A DNA stretch of 52,910 nt, taken from NCBI RefSeq assembly GCF_001679645.1, contig NZ_LRUN01000018.1:1-52910 (forward strand), in the 5' to 3' direction. The first letter of the stretch is position 1. Each line of letters opens with the position of its first letter. The stretch comes from Pseudomonas bananamidigenes (GTDB taxonomy: Bacteria; Pseudomonadota; Gammaproteobacteria; Pseudomonadales; Pseudomonadaceae). The position numbers and the translations under genes were made by a program. The notes beneath the pieces were generated by a model. The model had not been told where the DNA came from, searched no databases, and saw nothing but the letters and a program-made list of their open reading frames with translations. Shown here piece by piece: positions 38,846-46,949 of the stretch.

Positions 38846-40027
38846 ATGCAAAATTCAATCGGCGCACCAAAGCAGAGGTTCAGCCTCAGCGATCCGCGTG
38901 TGCGTGCGTGGCTATTCCAGATCATCACCGTCGTGGCGGTGGTCGCCATGGGCTGGTATCTGTTCGATAACACCCAGACCAACCTGCAGCACCGGGGCAT
39001 CACGTCCGGGTTCAGCTTTCTGGAGCGCAGTGCCGGGTTCGGCATCGCTCAACACCTGATTTCCTACACCGAGGCGGACAGCTACGCCCGCGTGTTCGTG
39101 ATCGGCCTGCTCAACACGTTGCTGGTGACCTTCATCGGCGTGATCCTGGCGACCCTGCTGGGCTTCATCATCGGTGTGGCTCGGCTGTCGCCGAACTGGA
39201 TCATCAGCAAACTGGCGACCGTGTATGTGGAAGTCTTCCGCAACATTCCGCCGCTGCTGCAAATCCTGTTCTGGTACTTCGCGGTGTTCCTGACCATGCC
39301 GGGGCCGCGCAACAGCCACAACTTCGGCGACACCTTCTTCGTCAGCAGCCGTGGTCTGAACATGCCGGCCGCACAGATGGCCGACGGCTTCTGGGCGTTC
39401 GTGGTCAGCATCGTGGTGGCCATCGTTGCCATCGTGCTGATGAGCCGCTGGGCCACCAGGCGCTTTGAAGAAACCGGCGAACCGTTCCACAAGTTCTGGG
39501 CCGGTGTGGCAATTTTCCTGTTGATCCCGACGCTGTGCGCGCTGGTTTTCGGCGCTCCTCTGCACTGGGAAATGCCGAAACTGCAAGGCTTCAACTTCGT
39601 CGGCGGCTGGGTGTTGATTCCGGAGCTGCTGGCTCTGACTCTCGCCTTGACCGTGTACACCGCGGCGTTCATCGCCGAGATCGTGCGTTCGGGGATCAAG
39701 TCGGTCAGCCACGGCCAGACCGAAGCGGCGCGTTCCCTGGGCCTGCGCAACGGCCCGACGCTGCGCAAGGTGATCATTCCGCAAGCGCTGCGGGTGATCA
39801 TTCCGCCGCTGACCAGCCAATACCTGAACCTGGCGAAGAACTCCTCGCTGGCGGCCGGTATCGGTTATCCGGAAATGGTTTCGCTGTTCGCCGGCACCGT
39901 GCTGAACCAGACCGGTCAGGCGATCGAAGTCATTGCCATCACCATGAGCGTGTACCTGGCGATCAGTATCAGCATTTCCCTGCTGATGAACTGGTACAAC
40001 AAGCGCATTGCGCTGATCGAGCGGTAA
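38846..40027 (+). CDS. aapQ: General L-amino acid ABC transporter permease AapQ
   Basis: A 393-residue permease, long for HisM-type because AapQ carries extra membrane segments and a loop. About eight helices; the permease EAA loop is GQTEAARSLGLRNGPTLRKV, typical of polar amino-acid permeases. It starts 65 bases after aapJ, the gap containing a short GGCGGGCCAGCCGCCGG stem. Confidence 0.93.
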   Translation: MQNSIGAPKQRFSLSDPRVRAWLFQIITVVAVVAMGWYLFDNTQTNLQHRGITSGFSFLERSAGFGIAQHLISYTEADSYARVFVIGLLNTLLVTFIGVILATLLGFIIGVARLSPNWIISKLATVYVEVFRNIPPLLQILFWYFAVFLTMPGPRNSHNFGDTFFVSSRGLNMPAAQMADGFWAFVVSIVVAIVAIVLMSRWATRRFEETGEPFHKFWAGVAIFLLIPTLCALVFGAPLHWEMPKLQGFNFVGGWVLIPELLALTLALTVYTAAFIAEIVRSGIKSVSHGQTEAARSLGLRNGPTLRKVIIPQALRVIIPPLTSQYLNLAKNSSLAAGIGYPEMVSLFAGTVLNQTGQAIEVIAITMSVYLAISISISLLMNWYNKRIALIER

Positions 40028-40037
40028 GGAATAGCGC

Positions 40038-41135
40038 ATGAGTACTCATACTTTCAAACCCGACATGCCGCCGCCGGCCAAGGTCTTCGGCCCGATGGCG
40101 TGGATCCGCGCGAACATGTTCTCCAGCTGGCTCAACACCCTGCTGACGTTGTTTGCGTTCTATCTCATTTACCTGGTGGTTCCTCCGCTGCTCAGCTGGG
40201 CGATTTTCGATGCCAACTGGGTCGGCACCACCCGTGCCGACTGCACCAAGGCGGGCGCCTGCTGGGTGTTCATCGAGCAGCGTTTCGGCCAGTTCATGTA
40301 TGGCTACTACCCGGCAGACCTGCGCTGGCGCGTGGACCTGACTGTGTGGCTGGCGGTCATCGGCGTGGCGCCGCTGTTCATCAAGCGTGTGCCGCGTAAA
40401 GCGGTGTACGGGCTGAGCTTCCTGGTGGTGTATCCGATCGTTGCCTGGTGTCTGCTGCATGGCGGCGTGCTCGGTTTGAGCGCGGTTGCCACCAGCCAGT
40501 GGGGCGGCCTGATGCTGACCTTGGTGATCGCCACCGTCGGTATCGCCGGTGCGCTGCCTCTGGGGATCATGCTGGCGCTGGGACGCCGCTCGAACATGCC
40601 GGCCATTCGCGTGGTCTGCGTGACATTCATCGAGTTCTGGCGCGGCGTGCCGCTGATCACCGTGCTGTTCATGTCTTCGGTGATGCTGCCGCTGTTCCTG
40701 CCCGAAGGCATGAACTTCGACAAGCTGCTGCGGGCGCTGATCGGCGTGATCCTGTTCCAGTCGGCCTACGTCGCCGAAGTAGTGCGCGGCGGTCTGCAAG
40801 CGATCCCAAAAGGTCAGTACGAAGCCGCGGCCGCGATGGGCCTCGGTTACTGGCGCGCCATGGGCCTGGTGATTCTGCCGCAAGCCCTGAAACTGGTGAT
40901 TCCCGGCATCGTCAACACCTTCATCGCGCTGTTCAAGGACACCAGCCTGGTGATCATCATCGGCCTCTTTGACCTGCTCAACAGCGTCAAGCAAGCCGCT
41001 GCCGATCCGAAATGGCTGGGCATGGCCACCGAAGGCTACGTGTTCGCCGCCCTGGTGTTCTGGATTTTCTGTTTTGGCATGTCGCGCTATTCCATGCATC
41101 TGGAACGCAAGCTCGACACTGGCCACAAGCGTTAG
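40038..41135 (+). CDS. aapM: General L-amino acid ABC transporter permease AapM
   Basis: A 365-residue partner permease with a similar topology and an EAA loop GQYEAAAAMGLGYWRAMGLV. It begins 10 bases after aapQ. The two extra cysteines near residues 70-76 (ADCTKAGACW) sit in a periplasmic loop. AapQ and AapM form the membrane heterodimer. Confidence 0.93.
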   Translation: MSTHTFKPDMPPPAKVFGPMAWIRANMFSSWLNTLLTLFAFYLIYLVVPPLLSWAIFDANWVGTTRADCTKAGACWVFIEQRFGQFMYGYYPADLRWRVDLTVWLAVIGVAPLFIKRVPRKAVYGLSFLVVYPIVAWCLLHGGVLGLSAVATSQWGGLMLTLVIATVGIAGALPLGIMLALGRRSNMPAIRVVCVTFIEFWRGVPLITVLFMSSVMLPLFLPEGMNFDKLLRALIGVILFQSAYVAEVVRGGLQAIPKGQYEAAAAMGLGYWRAMGLVILPQALKLVIPGIVNTFIALFKDTSLVIIIGLFDLLNSVKQAAADPKWLGMATEGYVFAALVFWIFCFGMSRYSMHLERKLDTGHKR

Positions 41136-41147
41136 GAGTTTTTTTCG

Positions 41148-41912
41148 ATGAGCGAAGCAATCAAAAAGCCAGTCGGCCCTGAAGGCATCATTCAGATGCA
41201 GGGCGTGAACAAGTGGTACGGCCAGTTCCACGTGCTCAAAGACATCAACCTGAATGTCCGTCAGGGCGAACGCATCGTGCTGTGCGGTCCGTCGGGTTCC
41301 GGCAAGTCCACCACCATCCGCTGCCTGAACCGTCTGGAAGAGCACCAGCAGGGCCGCATCGTGGTCGACGGCGTGGAACTGACCAACGATCTCAAGCAGA
41401 TCGAAGCGATCCGCCGCGAAGTCGGCATGGTGTTCCAGCACTTCAACCTGTTCCCGCACCTGACCATTCTGCAGAACTGCACCCTGGCTCCGATGTGGGT
41501 GCGCAAGATGCCCAGGCGCAAGGCCGAGGAAATCGCCATGCATTATCTGGAGCGCGTACGTATTCCGGAGCAGGCGCACAAGTTTCCGGGGCAGTTGTCC
41601 GGCGGTCAGCAGCAGCGTGTGGCGATCGCCCGTGCGCTGTGCATGAAACCGAAAATCATGCTGTTCGACGAACCGACCTCGGCACTCGACCCGGAGATGG
41701 TGAAGGAGGTGCTCGACACCATGATCGGTCTGGCCGAAGACGGCATGACCATGCTTTGCGTGACCCACGAAATGGGTTTCGCCCGCACCGTGGCCAATCG
41801 CGTGATCTTCATGGACAAAGGCGAAATCGTCGAGCAGGCGGCACCGAACGACTTCTTCGACAATCCGCAGAATGACCGGACCAAACTGTTCCTGAGCCAG
41901 ATCCTGCATTGA
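41148..41912 (+). CDS. aapP: General L-amino acid ABC transporter ATP-binding protein AapP
   Basis: A 254-residue ABC ATPase. Walker [11 protein letters not shown]-loop [11 protein letters not shown], signature LSGGQQQR, Walker [13 protein letters not shown] and switch His in VTHEMGFA are all intact. Last gene of the operon, followed by a terminator 17 bases after the stop. Confidence 0.95.
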   Translation: MSEAIKKPVGPEGIIQMQGVNKWYGQFHVLKDINLNVRQGERIVLCGPSGSGKSTTIRCLNRLEEHQQGRIVVDGVELTNDLKQIEAIRREVGMVFQHFNLFPHLTILQNCTLAPMWVRKMPRRKAEEIAMHYLERVRIPEQAHKFPGQLSGGQQQRVAIARALCMKPKIMLFDEPTSALDPEMVKEVLDTMIGLAEDGMTMLCVTHEMGFARTVANRVIFMDKGEIVEQAAPNDFFDNPQNDRTKLFLSQILH

Positions 41913-41928
41913 TCGGATTCAGGCGCTG

Positions 41929-41962
41929 AAATAAACCCGGACTCAGTTCCGGGTTTATTTTT
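41929..41962 (+). terminator. Rho-independent terminator of aapJQMP
   Basis: AAATAAACCCGGA (41929-41941) pairs perfectly with TCCGGGTTTATTT (41948-41960), a 13-bp stem with a 6-base loop, followed by TT. AT-rich stem ends give terminator function on both strands. Confidence 0.9.
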
Positions 41963-42004
41963 GCCCGGATCTTGCCGGTTGCCCTGATTGAAAAATCTGA
42001 CTAC

Positions 42005-42040
42005 CCTGTCAGCAAATTCATCCCATGATTGGATGACAGG
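42005..42040 (+). promoter_or_regulatory. Nested palindromic operator upstream of the GntR gene
   Basis: TTCATCC (42017-42023) and GGATGAC (42031-42037) form an inverted repeat around CATGATT, and the outer CCTGTCA/TGACAGG (42005-42011 and 42034-42040) forms a second. This just precedes the GntR start, consistent with autoregulation. Confidence 0.5.
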
Positions 42041-42049
42041 GCGAATTCC

Positions 42050-42709
42050 ATGTCTGAAAACTCTTTATTGATCAAACGATCCCTGGTCGATCAGGCGCTC
42101 GATCAGTTGCGTCAGCGCATCACCGACGGCAGCTGGCAGGTCGGTCAGCGGCTCCCCACCGAGCCCGAGCTGTGCGCCGAACTCGGCATCAGCCGCAATA
42201 CCGTGCGCGAAGCGATGCGGGTGCTGGCGTTCTCCGGGTTGATCGAGATCCGGCAGGGCGACGGCAGTTACCTGCGGGCAGTGGTCGATCCGATGGACAC
42301 GCTCAAGGCGCTCTCCAGATGCTCGCTGGATCAGGCCCGGGAAACCCGGCACATCCTTGAAGTCGAGGCCATCGGTCTGGCGGCGTTGCGCCGCACTGAC
42401 GAAGATCTGGCAGGCCTGCGCGAGGCGCTGGGTGTTGCCGGCAGCCACTATCACGGCGATCTCGACAGCTACATCGCCTGTGACCTGGTGTTTCACCGGA
42501 GGCTGGTGGACGCCGCGCACAATCCGACCCTCAGCGAGTTGTACCGCTATTTCTCGAGCATCGTCGGCGCGCAATTGCGTCAGACCCTGAACATCGTCCC
42601 TCGTCGACAGGAAGTCTTCGATTTGCACATCGCTCTGTTCGAAGCCGTCGAACAGCGTGACCCGGAACGGGCCAAGGCCTTGTCGAGGCAACTGATCAAT
42701 GAACCTTGA
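42050..42709 (+). CDS. GntR-family (FadR/FCD) transcriptional regulator
   Basis: A 219-residue FadR-type regulator. The N-terminal winged helix is DQALDQLRQRITDGSWQVGQ and LPTEPELCAELGISRNTVRE; the C-terminal FCD helical domain carries the metal-ligand pattern CDLVFHRRLVDAAHN and later FDLHIALFEAV. I chose ATG 42050 over a TTG at 42029, because the latter lies inside the palindromic operator. The next gene encodes an MFS transporter and begins at or near its stop, so it probably controls that transporter. Confidence 0.88.
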   Translation: MSENSLLIKRSLVDQALDQLRQRITDGSWQVGQRLPTEPELCAELGISRNTVREAMRVLAFSGLIEIRQGDGSYLRAVVDPMDTLKALSRCSLDQARETRHILEVEAIGLAALRRTDEDLAGLREALGVAGSHYHGDLDSYIACDLVFHRRLVDAAHNPTLSELYRYFSSIVGAQLRQTLNIVPRRQEVFDLHIALFEAVEQRDPERAKALSRQLINEP

Positions 42710-42722
42710 AACCGAGAAAACC

Positions 42723-44003
42723 ATGTCCCGCCCTGAAGCAATCAATATCCCCAAGCGCACCGCCGAACTGGAGGAGCTGCTGATCGATGCCGAGGCCGAT
42801 GACGAGCAGGTGCAGCAAAGCCATCCGCTGGTGCGTCGTCCATGGCTGTTGTTGCTGGGGTTGGTGTTGGTGGCGTTGAACCTGCGTCCGGCGCTGTCGA
42901 GCATGGCGCCGCTGCTCAGTGAAGTGTCGAATAGTCTTGGCTTGTCCGCTGCCCAGGCGGGATTGCTGACGACATTGCCGGTGCTGTGCCTTGGTTTGTT
43001 CGCGCCGCTGGCACCGGTGCTGGCCAGGCGTTTCGGCGCCGAACGGGTTGTGTTGGGAATTCTGCTGACACTCGCCGCAGGCATCATCCTGCGCAGCAAC
43101 TTCGGCGAAATCGGTCTGTTTGCCGGCAGTGTTCTGGGTGGAGCGAGTATCGGCATCATCGGCGTGTTGCTGCCGGGTATCGTCAAACGCGATTTTGCAA
43201 AGCATGCCGGCACCATGACCGGCGTCTACACCATGGCCCTGTGCCTGGGCGCGGCAACGGCGGCAGGTTCGACCGTGCCGTTGAGCGAGCATTTCGATCA
43301 CAGCTGGGCCATGGGCCTGGGCTTCTGGGTGATACCGGCACTGGTCGCGGCGCTGTTCTGGCTGCCGCAAATCGGCCAGAAGCACGGTGCGCACAATGTC
43401 GCGTATCGCGTGCGTGGTTTGCTGCGTGACCCACTGGCGTGGCAGGTGACCTTGTACATGGGGCTGCAATCATCGCTGGCCTACATCGTATTCGGCTGGT
43501 TGCCGTCGATTCTCATCGGTCGCGGGCTGACGCCGACCCAGGCAGGTCTCGTGCTGTCCGGTTCGGTGATCATTCAGCTCGCCAGTTCCCTGGCGGCACC
43601 GTGGCTCGCCACGCGCGGCAAGGACCAGCGTCTGGCGATCGTGGTGGTGATGGCGCTGACCCTCGGCGGCCTGTTCGGTTGCCTCTATGCACCAATCGAA
43701 GGTCTGTGGGGCTGGGCGATCCTGCTGGGACTGGGGCAGGGCGGCACGTTCAGTCTGGCGCTGACCCTGATCGTGTTGCGCTCGAAGGACTCTCATGTCG
43801 CGGCCAACCTGTCGAGCATGTCCCAGGGCTTTGGCTACACCCTCGCATCCATGGGGCCGTTCGCGGTCGGCGTGGTGCACGACTGGACCGGCGGCTGGAA
43901 CGCCGTGGGCTGGATCTTCGGCATCGTCGGTGCGGGTGCGATCCTCGCCGGCCTCGGTGCCGGGCGTGCGTTGTATGTGCAGGTGGAAAGCGAAAAGGTC
44001 TGA
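42723..44003 (+). CDS. MFS transporter, CynX/NimT family
   Basis: A 426-residue transporter with about 12 membrane helices after a polar 40-residue N-terminus. The CynX-type opening WLLLLGLVLVALNLRPALSS is clear. CynX relatives move cyanate, nitroimidazoles or unknown anions; substrate unknown here. I chose ATG 42723 (MSRPEAIN), similar to how I recall homologues beginning; ATG 42699, overlapping the GntR stop, would add eight residues and is also possible. Confidence 0.88.
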   Translation: MSRPEAINIPKRTAELEELLIDAEADDEQVQQSHPLVRRPWLLLLGLVLVALNLRPALSSMAPLLSEVSNSLGLSAAQAGLLTTLPVLCLGLFAPLAPVLARRFGAERVVLGILLTLAAGIILRSNFGEIGLFAGSVLGGASIGIIGVLLPGIVKRDFAKHAGTMTGVYTMALCLGAATAAGSTVPLSEHFDHSWAMGLGFWVIPALVAALFWLPQIGQKHGAHNVAYRVRGLLRDPLAWQVTLYMGLQSSLAYIVFGWLPSILIGRGLTPTQAGLVLSGSVIIQLASSLAAPWLATRGKDQRLAIVVVMALTLGGLFGCLYAPIEGLWGWAILLGLGQGGTFSLALTLIVLRSKDSHVAANLSSMSQGFGYTLASMGPFAVGVVHDWTGGWNAVGWIFGIVGAGAILAGLGAGRALYVQVESEKV

Positions 44004-44103
44004 ATTGCACACACAGTCGGTATTCGGCAGGCGAATGCCGATAGTGTTTCGGGCGTTTGCGGATTATCGTGCTGGCAGTCTGTACATTTCCCGGAGATTG
44101 CCC

Positions 44104-44577
44104 ATGAGCGAAGAAGCCCACAGCGCCCTGATCACCCTTTTCTACCAGGCTTTCCAGCGCCTCGACGCCGAGGCCATGGCGGCCTGTTACACCGACGACG
44201 TGGTGTTCAGCGATCCGGCCTTCGGCGAGCTGCGCGGCCGCGATGCCGGTGACATGTGGCGCATGCTCACCACCCGGGCCAAGGACTTCTCCCTGACCTT
44301 CGACAACGTCCGCGCCGACGAACGCAGCGGCGGCGCCCACTGGGTGGCGACCTACCTGTTCAGCCAGACCGGCAACGTCGTGATCAACGACATCCAGGCG
44401 CGCTTCGTCTTTCGCGACGGCAAGATCTGTGAACATCACGACCACTTCGACCTGTGGCGCTGGTCACGCCAGGCGCTGGGTTTCAAAGGCCTGCTGCTGG
44501 GCTGGACGCCGCTGGTGCGCAACGCTGTCCGCGCCCAGGCGCTGAAAGGGCTGAAGGCATTTCAGGCGAGTCGCTGA
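44104..44577 (+). CDS. NTF2/SnoaL-like domain protein
   Basis: A 157-residue cone-fold protein. MSEEAHSALITLFYQAFQRL and DAEAMAACYTDDVVFSDPAFG are the SnoaL-like opening; the fold closes with ARFVFRDGKICEHHDHFDLW. A helical tail of about 40 residues follows. GGAG lies 8 bases before the start. Function unknown; the family includes isomerases, dehydratases and binding proteins. Confidence 0.85.
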   Translation: MSEEAHSALITLFYQAFQRLDAEAMAACYTDDVVFSDPAFGELRGRDAGDMWRMLTTRAKDFSLTFDNVRADERSGGAHWVATYLFSQTGNVVINDIQARFVFRDGKICEHHDHFDLWRWSRQALGFKGLLLGWTPLVRNAVRAQALKGLKAFQASR

Positions 44578-44616
44578 TAAGATCGCGACCTGTTCCTCAA
44601 ACGCCTTTAGTGTCCA

Positions 44617-44919
44617 GTGACCAGTCTTAGCGAAAACCCTCCCGAAGCCGACGCTCCAGTGAGCAAGTCCTGGTTCGTCTACCTCGTTCGCGCCGCCAAC
44701 GGTTCGCTGTACTGCGGGATCAGCGATGATCCCGTGCGCCGTTTCGCCAAGCACCAGAGCGGCAAGGGCGCACGATTCTTTCTCTCGAGCCCGGCGATGG
44801 CGCTGGTCTATACCGAGCGATGCCGTGACAAGAGTGATGCGCTGCGCCAGGAGCGGTTGATCAAGAAGCTCAGGAAGAGTGCGAAGGAATGTCTGGTGGC
44901 GTCCTATCGGTCTGTTTGA
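44617..44919 (+). CDS. GIY-YIG nuclease-superfamily protein (UPF0213)
   Basis: A 100-residue single-domain GIY-YIG protein (YhbQ type). [20 protein letters not shown] carries the motif as VYL-YCG, then [14 protein letters not shown], and a C-terminal basic helix ([14 protein letters not shown]). Start codon is GTG; 44617 gives the longer form, and GTG 44659 (VSKSWF) would give an 86-residue form. A terminator follows. Confidence 0.88.
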   Translation: MTSLSENPPEADAPVSKSWFVYLVRAANGSLYCGISDDPVRRFAKHQSGKGARFFLSSPAMALVYTERCRDKSDALRQERLIKKLRKSAKECLVASYRSV

Positions 44920-44961
44920 CCGATGCCGGAACAGCAATCTCTGACAAATGACAGGCGAAAA

Positions 44962-44988
44962 AAAACCGCCTTTGCGGGGCGGTTTTTC
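44962..44988 (+). terminator. Rho-independent terminator after the GIY-YIG gene
   Basis: AAAACCGCC (44962-44970) pairs with GGCGGTTTT (44978-44986), ending in T5. The preceding A-run makes it usable on both strands. Confidence 0.92.
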
Positions 44989-44989
44989 T

Positions 44990-45121
44990 GTAAACCTCGG
45001 TTTGCGGCCGGGTTTACTGATCTCACAGGAGACATTGACGTAGGCGGAGAATATTCCTCTTTGCGTCACTGAGCAAGCCTGAAGGCACGCCTACCAAATA
45101 AACTCAATTTTGAGTTTATTT
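44990..45121 (+). ncRNA. Candidate structured RNA element
   Basis: Three successive stems occur in 132 bases: GTAAACC/GGTTTAC (44990-44996, 45011-45017); GTAGGCG/CGCCTAC (45040-45046, 45088-45094); and a perfect palindrome AAATAAACTCAA-TT-TTGAGTTTATTT (45096-45121), followed by GTTT. The motif CTCACAGGAGACATTGACGT (45022-45041) sits between them and recurs with one change at 45279-45298. No reading frame is supported. It could be a small RNA with its terminator or a leader element; no promoter was identified. Confidence 0.35.
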
Positions 45122-45278
45122 GTTTAAGCGAAGGTTCTGAAACCCGGTTACGATCCGTCCGCTCACATGGCAGTGCAACCATTGAGGTCTGGCCGATTGG
45201 CGTAACGGTTTCATGCCCTCTGACACGGAGTTGCTCCCGTGCCGGAATGATTTTTCAGGGGGTATCACAACCGGCCGC

Positions 45279-45298
45279 CTCACAGGAGATATTGACGT
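45279..45298 (+). repeat. Second copy of a 20-nt motif containing a ribosome site
   Basis: CTCACAGGAGATATTGACGT at 45279-45298 matches 45022-45041 in 19 of 20 bases, 257 bases apart. Here its AGGAG is placed 8 bases before the GTG at 45297; in the first copy the matching triplet is GTA. Confidence 0.75.
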
Positions 45299-45371
45299 GT
45301 CTTCCGAAGGCGTACGTGGTCCGGTAAGCACGCTGGAGGTTTGGCCCCCAACCGGAGGCCAAAATGTATGA
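45297..45371 (+). CDS. Possible 24-residue leader peptide
   Basis: GTG 45297 has AGGAG 8 bases upstream and opens a 24-residue frame, MSSEGVRGPVSTLEVWPPTG then GQNV, ending in TGA at 45369-45371. The stop overlaps the next tiny frame as ATGA. I recognise no family. The layout suggests a leader whose translation opens the RNA hairpin at 45340-45363. Confidence 0.35.
   Translation: MSSEGVRGPVSTLEVWPPTGGQNV
45340..45363 (+). promoter_or_regulatory. Hairpin sequestering a ribosome site
   Basis: TTTGGCC (45340-45346) pairs with GGCCAAA (45357-45363). GGAGG (45354-45358) lies in the loop and stem, 5 bases before ATG 45364 and 9 before ATG 45368. The fold would hide the site until melted or until a ribosome passes on the leader frame. 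Confidence 0.45.
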
Positions 45372-45466
45372 AGCTTTTGCTGCGTACTCTGAGCCTCGTA
45401 TGGAGGTCGTTCAAAGCGTTTCGCTTTTACGAGTTCCTGCGAGATCACTTCGATGACCTGATGTAG
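45368..45466 (+). CDS. Possible 32-residue small protein of unknown function
   Basis: ATG 45368 opens MKLLLRTLSLVWRSFKAFRF and continues YEFLRDHFDDLM to TAG 45466. The N-terminal 20 residues are basic, hydrophobic and aromatic (amphipathic or membrane-seeking), and the tail is acidic. It overlaps the 24-residue frame by ATGA and is followed 15 bases later by a terminator. An alternative start ATG 45364, in another frame, would give a 30-residue peptide beginning MYEAFAAYSE. I recognise neither with certainty. Confidence 0.4.
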   Translation: MKLLLRTLSLVWRSFKAFRFYEFLRDHFDDLM

Positions 45467-45481
45467 GGCCATTGATGTGGG

Positions 45482-45514
45482 AACCGTCTCGGCCTCGGCT
45501 GAGGCGGTTTTTTC
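45482..45514 (+). terminator. Rho-independent terminator of the small-ORF module
   Basis: AACCGTCTCGG pairs with CTGAGGCGGTT (G-U pairs included) around CCTCGG, followed by T6. No annotated gene ends just upstream, so it supports a short transcript through 45297-45466. Confidence 0.85.
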
Positions 45515-45631
45515 GAGCACTCTGGGATGCCTTATCAACCTGACTGATCGGTTCCCATCAGCCGGATCCGTAGGCTGCGAACCCATTGCGCGCTAAGCTG
45601 CCGGTTCACTTCCTGTGCGGCGGAGCCGAGC

Positions 45632-46567
45632 ATGTCCGAGTTGATCCTTCATCATTACCCGACCTCTCCTTTTGCTGAAAAGGCCCGGCTGCTGCTGGGG
45701 TTCAAGGGCCTGTCCTGGCGTTCGGTGCATATCTCGCCAGTCATGCCCAAGCCTGACCTGACCGCCCTGACCGGCGGCTATCGCAAGACTCCGGTGCTGC
45801 AGATCGGCGCCGATATCTATTGCGACACCGCGCTGATCGCCCGGCGTCTCGAGCAGGAAAAGGCCCAACCTTCGTTCTTCCCGGAAGGTCAGGAAATGAT
45901 CGCCGCCAGTTTCGCCGCCTGGGCTGATTCTGTGGTGTTCCAGCACACGGTAAGCCTGGTGTTTCAGCCGGAATCGGTGGCGGTGCGTTTCGGCAAGTTG
46001 CCACCGGAAGCGATCAAGGCCTTCCTCGCCGATCGTGCCGGGCTGTTCAGCGGTGGTAGCGCGACCAGGCTGTCAGCCGAGCAGGCCAAACATCAATGGC
46101 CGACGATCATGGCGCGCCTGGAGCAGCAGCTGCAGCGTGAAGACGGGGATTTCCTGTTTGGTGAACCGTCGATTGCCGACTTCGCCATGGCGCATCCGCT
46201 GTGGTTCCTCAAGGCGACCCACGTCACCGCACCGTTGGTGGACGACTATCCGGCAGTGTCCGCATGGCTCGGGCGGGTGCTGGGCTTCGGTCACGGAGCG
46301 GCCAGTGCGATGAGTTCCGAGGAGGCGCTGGAGGTCGCACGCCGTTCGAAGCCGGCGGCATTGCCCGATGAGCAGTTTGTCGATCCGAACGGATTTGCAG
46401 CGGGCCAGCAAGTCGTGATCGCGGCCACTGACTACGGCGTAGATCCGGTAGCCGGCGAGCTGGTGTTTGCTGGTCGTGAAGAGCTGATTCTGCGCCGTGA
46501 AGACGAGCGTGCCGGGCAGGTGCATGTGCACTTCCCGCGATTCGGTTTCCGGATCGAGAAACGCTGA
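45632..46567 (+). CDS. Glutathione S-transferase family protein
   Basis: A 311-residue protein. The N-terminal thioredoxin-like GST domain (1-80) opens MSELILHHYPTSPFAEKARL with the TSPFAEK active-site loop, then a cis-Pro region KTPVLQIGADIYCDTALIAR. The helical GST C-domain runs to about residue 215 (GEPSIADFAMAHPLWFL). A further C-terminal 90 residues (QVVIAATDYGVDPVAGELVF) form a small beta-rich extension not part of a standard GST. Start ATG 45632 gives the complete N-domain. Substrate unknown. Confidence 0.88.
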   Translation: MSELILHHYPTSPFAEKARLLLGFKGLSWRSVHISPVMPKPDLTALTGGYRKTPVLQIGADIYCDTALIARRLEQEKAQPSFFPEGQEMIAASFAAWADSVVFQHTVSLVFQPESVAVRFGKLPPEAIKAFLADRAGLFSGGSATRLSAEQAKHQWPTIMARLEQQLQREDGDFLFGEPSIADFAMAHPLWFLKATHVTAPLVDDYPAVSAWLGRVLGFGHGAASAMSSEEALEVARRSKPAALPDEQFVDPNGFAAGQQVVIAATDYGVDPVAGELVFAGREELILRREDERAGQVHVHFPRFGFRIEKR

Positions 46568-46598
46568 AACGAGCGAGGGAGCCGATTGGCTCCCTCGT

Positions 46599-46949
46599 TC
46601 ATTTCAGTGCGGCGAGAATGTCGTCCGGATCAAACCCGCGAATCAACGTGCCATTGACGTCGATCAGCGGAATCCCGCGCCCGCCCAGTGCTTCGTAGGC
46701 CTTGCGCGCCTCGGCATCCTTCTCGATATCGAATTCCTTGAACGGAATGCCTTTCTGATCAAGAAAACGCTTGGTCTGCTTGCAGTAGCCGCACCAGTCC
46801 GTGGCATACAGCACGACCTTGGCATTGGCGCGGACCTGCTCGGAGGCCATCTGCGACGGGTTGAACACCCGCTCGATCTTGCCCCAGTTCTGGTAGACCA
46901 CAACCACCAGCAGAACCAGCGCAACCTTCTTCAGCACATTGCCGAGCAT
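46599..46949 (-). CDS. Membrane-anchored glutaredoxin-family protein
   Basis: A 116-residue protein. An N-terminal membrane helix (about 8-20, VALVLLVVVVYQNW) and a short linker precede a glutaredoxin domain with the redox motif CGYC at residues 53-56 and the GGRGIPLIDVNG cis-Pro block. The Cys pair is intact. It follows yejK on the minus strand, with the start ATG sharing a base with the yejK stop. Confidence 0.9.
   Translation of the reverse strand: MLGNVLKKVALVLLVVVVYQNWGKIERVFNPSQMASEQVRANAKVVLYATDWCGYCKQTKRFLDQKGIPFKEFDIEKDAEARKAYEALGGRGIPLIDVNGTLIRGFDPDDILAALK

Noticed and set aside
39969..41909. 646-codon minus-strand frame opposite aapM and aapP
   Set aside because: Composition (His, Gln and Arg rich) is typical of antisense frames in GC-rich DNA, and both plus-strand genes are certain.
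45116..45586. 156-codon minus-strand frame across the small-ORF module
   Set aside because: No good start, no family features, and it crosses a strong terminator; plus-strand signals explain the region better.
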